Assembly: GCA_002375985.1 (NCBI GenBank)
Contig: DFNH01000011.1
Location: forward strand, 7,328-71,327
Length of the DNA: 64,000 nucleotides
Origin: Firmicutes bacterium UBA3572
GTDB taxonomy: Bacteria; Bacillota; Desulfotomaculia; Desulfotomaculales; Desulforudaceae
Reading direction: 5' to 3'
A model generated the notes under the pieces. It was not told the DNA's origin. It made no database searches and was given only the letters and a program-made list of their open reading frames with translations. Both the position numbers and the translations under genes were made by a program. How positions within the stretch are numbered: position 1 is the first letter of the stretch; each line of letters opens with the position of its first letter. Positions 60,300-64,000 of this stretch are shown piece after piece.

Positions 60300-60858
60300 C
60301 CTTTCTAAGGCTTGTCTTGCCTTTTCTGCATAATCTGAAATAATCACGGAAGCGTTGGTACGCTTATAAAGCGTTATATCATAACCCAGTTCCCGTGCAG
60401 CACGGGTAACTCCAGGTTGCCATTCTTCCTTTTCGCGCTCCGTAGTTATCCCTAGTTGCCGCAACCGGACTAACATTCATTGCAGAATGGCTGATGCGAA
60501 AATACTGTTCAAGGTAAATACAGTCAGATAATTGTATCGAAGATAATGACCCTTTACGCTCCAGTAAAAGGTATTCAATTGCTTCGTCGGGGGCTAAAAA
60601 ATAGCCAGCAAAGTAACCTGCTTCTCTTTCCAATGGGGATTGCTGTATATTATATTGTTTTGCCTTACAGACCTGTCCCATAAGATGGTGGTGATATCTT
60701 AGATGGCAGAGTTCATGGGCAACAGTGAAATGTTGGTGCCCCAAGCCGCGTGCGGAGTTGATTAACATTATTTCGGCCTTTCCATCACGGAGGAACAACC
60801 CGGACATGTCTGTCTGTAAGGGACGTATGATAGGGAATTTAGCAGTTATCTCCTCCAT
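60300..60858 (-). pseudogene. Frameshifted and truncated ImmA/IrrE metallopeptidase
   Basis: The first part (from the ATG at 60858) has the zinc-protease helix HFTVAHELCHLRYHHH, then EREAGYFAGYFLAPDEAIEY, an ImmA/IrrE pattern. It runs to YFRISHSAM, after which the frame breaks; the family's continuation LVRLRQLGI lies in another frame immediately after. The break coincides with a tandem CATTCATT (60474-60481), so one 4-base duplication explains the frameshift. The second frame continues to SDYAEKARQALER and is cut at about 60300 by an IS3 remnant. ImmA/IrrE proteins cleave phage-type repressors or act in toxin-antitoxin pairs. A short upstream frame (LLREYGGDNC at its end) may be a relic of the partner regulator. 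Confidence 0.75.
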
Positions 60859-61101
60859 ACTCCCTTAGTAATTCTACTTCTTCCCCGGTCCCCCTTATGT
60901 ACTTCTTTTCCACCAGATCTCCGGAACTTCTTTAACTTTTTGCTTCGTCCGTCCGGTCCGCACACAGAGCTCTCCAATAGTTGGTGACCGCCCACGCTTA
61001 TGAAAAGAGTTCCGAAATTATAATAAGCACTTTGACCACCCGCAGTGTGGACAAAAGGCACAGCCGGAGTTTGGAAGCAAGGTAACGTTTTCCTCGTATG
61101 G

Positions 61102-61126
61102 TTAATAGTATAAATTAAACTATTAA
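61102..61126. promoter_or_regulatory. Inverted repeat before the multicopper oxidase gene
   Basis: TTAATAGT (61102-61109) and ACTATTAA (61119-61126) are perfect 8-bp arms around a 9-base spacer, overlapping a possible TATAAA -10 box. A repressor operator is plausible. The rest of 60859-61143 shows no supported gene. Confidence 0.4.
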
Positions 61127-61143
61127 AAACAGGAGGAATTGTA

Positions 61144-63045
61144 ATGAGTAAAGAAAACGAAAAATGTAAAGGTATACCAAATGAATGTAAGAACAATCAT
61201 GAAAAGCACAAAGATTGGATCGATAAAGTATCATCTGCTTTAGATCACATTACAATTCTTGACCCGAAATCTATTCCTAAATATGTAAACCAGTTGGTTA
61301 CTCCACCTGTGTATGAACCAACCATTATAACTGACCCGACTACGGGTGATGTACTGAGACATGAACATACAGTTGATGTGAGTGAGTTCAAACAACAAAT
61401 CCTTCCACCCGGGTTCCCGAAAACGACTGTATGGGGTTACGGAGGTCTGGTCAAGGATCCGGATACCGGAGAATCCGTCTATTTTAGAAACACACCCGGT
61501 GCTACGTTCGAAGCTATCCGAGGTATTCCTATTCATGTACAATGGGTAAATAACCTTACCGGACCACATCTATTTGCGGTGGACCCAACCTTACATTGGG
61601 CAAATCCCAATATGATGCCAATGAATCCACCCCTTCCCTGGCCACCATTTCCGCCAGGATTCCCAAACGCGCAAAGACCGGTCCCGATAGTCCCGCATTT
61701 GCACGGTGGTGAAGTTCCGTCGGCTTCCGATGGTCATCCTTACGCGTGGTTTACCGCTGGTACAATTAGGGGCAAGGCATTTACAACATCACTTTATATT
61801 TATCCCAACGAGCAGCAACCTACTACTCTCTGGTATCACGACCATACCCTGGGTATGACCCGGCTTAATGTATATGCAGGACTTGCCGGCTTCTACCTAC
61901 TACGAGATCCCAATAACCACCTTGAAAATCCGGCGTCATCTATTCTTCCCACCGGGAAATATGAAATTCCCCTGCTAATCCAGGATAGGACTTTTAGGTT
62001 AGATGGTTATCTCTTCTTTGACAAAGTTGGTGTTAACCCCACTATCCATCCATACTGGGTACCGGAATTTTTCGGTAATACCATTATGGTAAATGGTAAG
62101 GTGTGGCCGAACCTGAACGTAGAACCACGGCAATATCGTTTCAGGATCTTGAATGGCTCGAACGCCCGTTTCTATAATCTAAAATTTTCGAACGGACAAT
62201 CTTTTGTACAAATTGGTTCTGATGGAGGTTTTTTACCCTCACCGGTGACACTAACCTCTCTTCTTATAGCTCCGGGTGAGCGTGCTGATATCCTGGTTGA
62301 TTTCTCGGCTGTCTGTCCGGGTACATCAATTGTTCTTGAAAATGATGCCGGTGCTCCTTACCCTGACGGCGATCCTCCCGATCCAGAGACAGTTGGTCAA
62401 ATTATGCAATTTACTGTCCCGCGCACAGCTCCATCACCAGTCGCCCCGCCGGAGTTACCTGATACCCTAAACACTATACCTGTTTTAACACCTACCGCAC
62501 CAACCAGAACATTGACTCTTAATGAAGTAATGGGCCTTGATGGCCCGGTGGTAGCTCTTTTAGACGGGCAGAAGTGGGATGCCCCAACCAGCGAATTGCC
62601 TAAAGTTGGAGCTACGGAAGATTGGTATATAGTTAACTTGACAGGAGATACTCACCCAATCCATCTACACCTGGTTCAGTTCCTAACAATAAACCGCCAG
62701 AAAATCGACGTTGATAGGTATAAAACAGATTGGATTTTGATTAATGGAACACCACCGCTTACAAAACCCACCGTAGCGTTACCTGTTGACAGATATCTCA
62801 AAGGCGAACCTATTAGTCCGGCACTTAATGAGATGGGATGGAAGGACACTGTTAAAGCAAATCCGGGTGAGGTTACTCGGATAAGAGTCCGTTATGCTCC
62901 ACAAGATGCCAATCCGGCCTTGACCCTACCCGGCGTTAACCTGTATCCTTTTGATCCCACCCGTGGTCCAGGATATGTTTGGCATTGTCACATTCTGGAT
63001 CACGAAGATAATGAAATGATGAGACCGATAAAAGTGGTACCATAG
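61144..63045 (+). CDS. CotA-like multicopper oxidase
   Basis: A 633-residue multicopper oxidase, starting at an ATG after AGGAGG. All four copper-binding clusters are present: PHLHGGEVPSASDG near residue 182, WYHDHTLGMTRLNVYAGLAG near 229, HPIHLHLVQFL near 508 and WHCHILDHEDNEMMRP near 613, where Cys-His-Met form the type 1 site. The pattern HCHILxHEDxxMM is that of spore-coat CotA and bilirubin oxidases. No signal peptide is present, fitting a spore-coat or cytosolic protein. It is longer than Bacillus CotA (about 513). The base composition is visibly more AT-rich than the rest of the window, suggesting recent acquisition. Confidence 0.9.
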   Translation: MSKENEKCKGIPNECKNNHEKHKDWIDKVSSALDHITILDPKSIPKYVNQLVTPPVYEPTIITDPTTGDVLRHEHTVDVSEFKQQILPPGFPKTTVWGYGGLVKDPDTGESVYFRNTPGATFEAIRGIPIHVQWVNNLTGPHLFAVDPTLHWANPNMMPMNPPLPWPPFPPGFPNAQRPVPIVPHLHGGEVPSASDGHPYAWFTAGTIRGKAFTTSLYIYPNEQQPTTLWYHDHTLGMTRLNVYAGLAGFYLLRDPNNHLENPASSILPTGKYEIPLLIQDRTFRLDGYLFFDKVGVNPTIHPYWVPEFFGNTIMVNGKVWPNLNVEPRQYRFRILNGSNARFYNLKFSNGQSFVQIGSDGGFLPSPVTLTSLLIAPGERADILVDFSAVCPGTSIVLENDAGAPYPDGDPPDPETVGQIMQFTVPRTAPSPVAPPELPDTLNTIPVLTPTAPTRTLTLNEVMGLDGPVVALLDGQKWDAPTSELPKVGATEDWYIVNLTGDTHPIHLHLVQFLTINRQKIDVDRYKTDWILINGTPPLTKPTVALPVDRYLKGEPISPALNEMGWKDTVKANPGEVTRIRVRYAPQDANPALTLPGVNLYPFDPTRGPGYVWHCHILDHEDNEMMRPIKVVP

Positions 63046-63069
63046 TAAATTTAATGTTTCCATAGGAAA

Positions 63070-63104
63070 GGGTGGTACTTTTTCAGGTACCACCCGGAGT
63101 TTTT
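63070..63104 (+). terminator. Terminator of the multicopper oxidase gene
   Basis: A perfect 9-bp stem GGGTGGTAC (63070-63078) and GTACCACCC (63087-63095), an 8-base T-rich loop, then GGAGTTTTT. Confidence 0.8.
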
Positions 63105-63115
63105 ACCAAAATACT

Positions 63116-63160
63116 AGCCGCTGAAGGCCCCGACCTTAAGGTCTGGGGATGAAAGCGGCT
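63116..63160 (+). repeat. IS605-type subterminal hairpin
   Basis: Outer arms AGCCGCT (63116-63122) and AGCGGCT (63154-63160) enclose a hairpin of CCCCGACC, a TTAA loop and GGTCTGGGG (63127-63147). Such nested hairpins mark the ends of IS200/IS605-group elements. It lies 24 bases before the tnpB frame and may be the left end of that element or the right end of a lost neighbour. Confidence 0.6.
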
Positions 63161-63183
63161 TCCAGGTTTGCTAAAATGAAGAC

Positions 63184-64000
63184 ATGAGGCGCGCCAATGT
63201 AGTCCGGGTTTTGTCCGGCAAACGGCAAAAACAAATACTCAAGATCATCGGGGACCGTTGCGCAGCGCTCTGGAACGCCGTCTAGTACAGGTGCAGGCAG
63301 GCATTCTTCAAAGGGAAGCCCGTACCTTCCTACGAAGCCCTGTGCTCCGAGTTTAAAGAGCATGAGGCGTACAAGGTCCTGCCCGCTCACATGGGGCAGG
63401 AGGTAATCAAAAAAGCGAGGAAAGCCTGGGACTCCTTCTTCGCCTGCCTGAGACTATACAGGAAAGGCGAACTGGAAAAGCCGCCGCGCATTCCCCGCTA
63501 CTGGAAAGACCGCCGGATGGGAAAGCGCACCTTCCGCATCATCCCCATCAAAGCACCCACTTCCTACTTTCTGAATGCCCGCTGCCTCTCTCTCACCTTG
63601 CCGCAAGATCTGCGAAGGAAGCGGGGAGACCGCCTGGTGCTCTCGGTTCGGGGCATCCTGCGCTTTGCGGGCGTCCCGAAGACACTGGAACTCTGGTACG
63701 ACCCTGTGAGGAGGCGCTGGTACGCCCACCAGGTGGTAAAAGTCCCGGAACCGGAGCGCAAGAAGAAGCCTGAAAAGCATGCCGCACTCGACCTTGGGGC
63801 AAGGATTTTAGCCGCCTTAGCCATCGAAGGGCTCGACCGCCAGATCATCCTCTCCGGGAGGGAGGTCTGGAAGGACTTTCTCTACTGGACGAAGCGCATA
63901 GCTCAAGAGCAGTCGAGGCTGAACGGGGCCGGGAGAAAAACCTCCCGGAAGCTCAAGAGACTCTATCAGACCCGTGCCTTGAGGCTCAGGCACGCCTTTG
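63184..64000 (+). pseudogene. TnpB-family RNA-guided endonuclease gene with in-frame stop, cut by window end
   Basis: From the ATG at 63184 the frame reads MRRANVVRVLSGKRQKQIL to LWNAV, then a TAG at 63283-63285, and continues in the same frame with YRCRQAFFKGKPVPSYEALC. This is the N-terminus of IS605-type TnpB/OrfB. The frame then stays open to the end of the window, passing KAWDSFFACLRLYRKGELEK, a beta-rich domain (LRFAGVPKTLELWYDPVRRR), and the first RuvC motif AALDLGARILAALAI with its aspartate. A single change of TTG to TAG would explain the stop. No tnpA is seen. Whether a downstream start (the ATG of MGQEV near 63392) yields a product is open. Confidence 0.8.

Noticed and set aside
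60846..61196. Minus-strand frame of 116 codons before the ImmA gene
   Set aside because: It crosses the multicopper oxidase promoter and start region, has no ribosome site and matches nothing I know.

Overview
The window reads as a GC-rich, anaerobic, endospore-forming member of the Firmicutes, most like the Desulfotomaculum/Pelotomaculum lineage. The basis is the sporulation genes spoIIM and spoIID, the spoIIM–small membrane protein–xerD–deoB order known from Bacillus and Clostridia, AddAB instead of RecBCD, frequent GTG/TTG starts behind strong AGGAGG-type ribosome sites, ferredoxin-linked 2-oxoacid oxidoreductases and an adenosylcobalamin-type ribonucleotide reductase. The species cannot be fixed from sequence reading alone.

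Layout. 0-8.4 kb: end of an HD-GYP protein, a small Cys-rich protein, DUF3866, spoIIM, a YqzK-like membrane protein, xerD, deoB, pdp, an isopropylmalate-dehydrogenase-like enzyme and a flavodoxin-fold reductase. 8.4-17.7 kb: DNA-end processing, with a single-chain SbcD-phosphoesterase/Rad50-like ATPase followed by addB and addA. 17.8-23.7 kb: a DUF1540 mini-protein with a clear terminator, a YaiI/YqxD protein, an ECF sigma/anti-sigma pair, a structured non-coding region with its own terminator, purE-purK and a DUF6671 protein. 24.3-27.2 kb: a GGDEF-like/EAL/CBS/GGDEF protein and a zinc-ribbon mini-protein. 27.2-28.2 kb: a stretch without recognisable genes.

28.2-35.4 kb is the most distinctive block. 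An SbtA-type bicarbonate transporter and its PII-like partner SbtB are followed, all on one strand, by a CdhB-like protein and two sets of 2-oxoacid:ferredoxin oxidoreductase subunits (alpha-beta-gamma-delta, then alpha-beta). This suggests HCO3- import coupled to ferredoxin-driven reductive carboxylation. 35.5-48.9 kb: an IS1182 remnant, gapdh, nrdJ with a 377-residue intein, spoIID, an MntR-type regulator with an Mn-type ABC transporter, a tetraprenyl-curcumene-synthase-like protein, a Na/phosphate cotransporter and a YdjC-type deacetylase.

49.7-59.1 kb is a second functional block: an orphan DctR/CitB-type response regulator, a TAXI-TRAP receptor and fused permease, two-subunit class I fumarase, then HdrC-like, HdrB-like, fumarate-reductase iron-sulfur and flavoprotein subunits. 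The order implies dicarboxylate uptake, interconversion of fumarate and malate, and fumarate/succinate redox chemistry linked to Hdr-like subunits. Two perfect palindromes sit between the regulator and the transporter. 59.1-64 kb is an accessory margin: a hypothetical gene, a HIT protein, an IS3 remnant, a frameshifted ImmA/IrrE peptidase, a visibly AT-richer CotA-like multicopper oxidase and a TnpB gene with an in-frame stop that runs off the end. No rRNA, tRNA or CRISPR array was seen.
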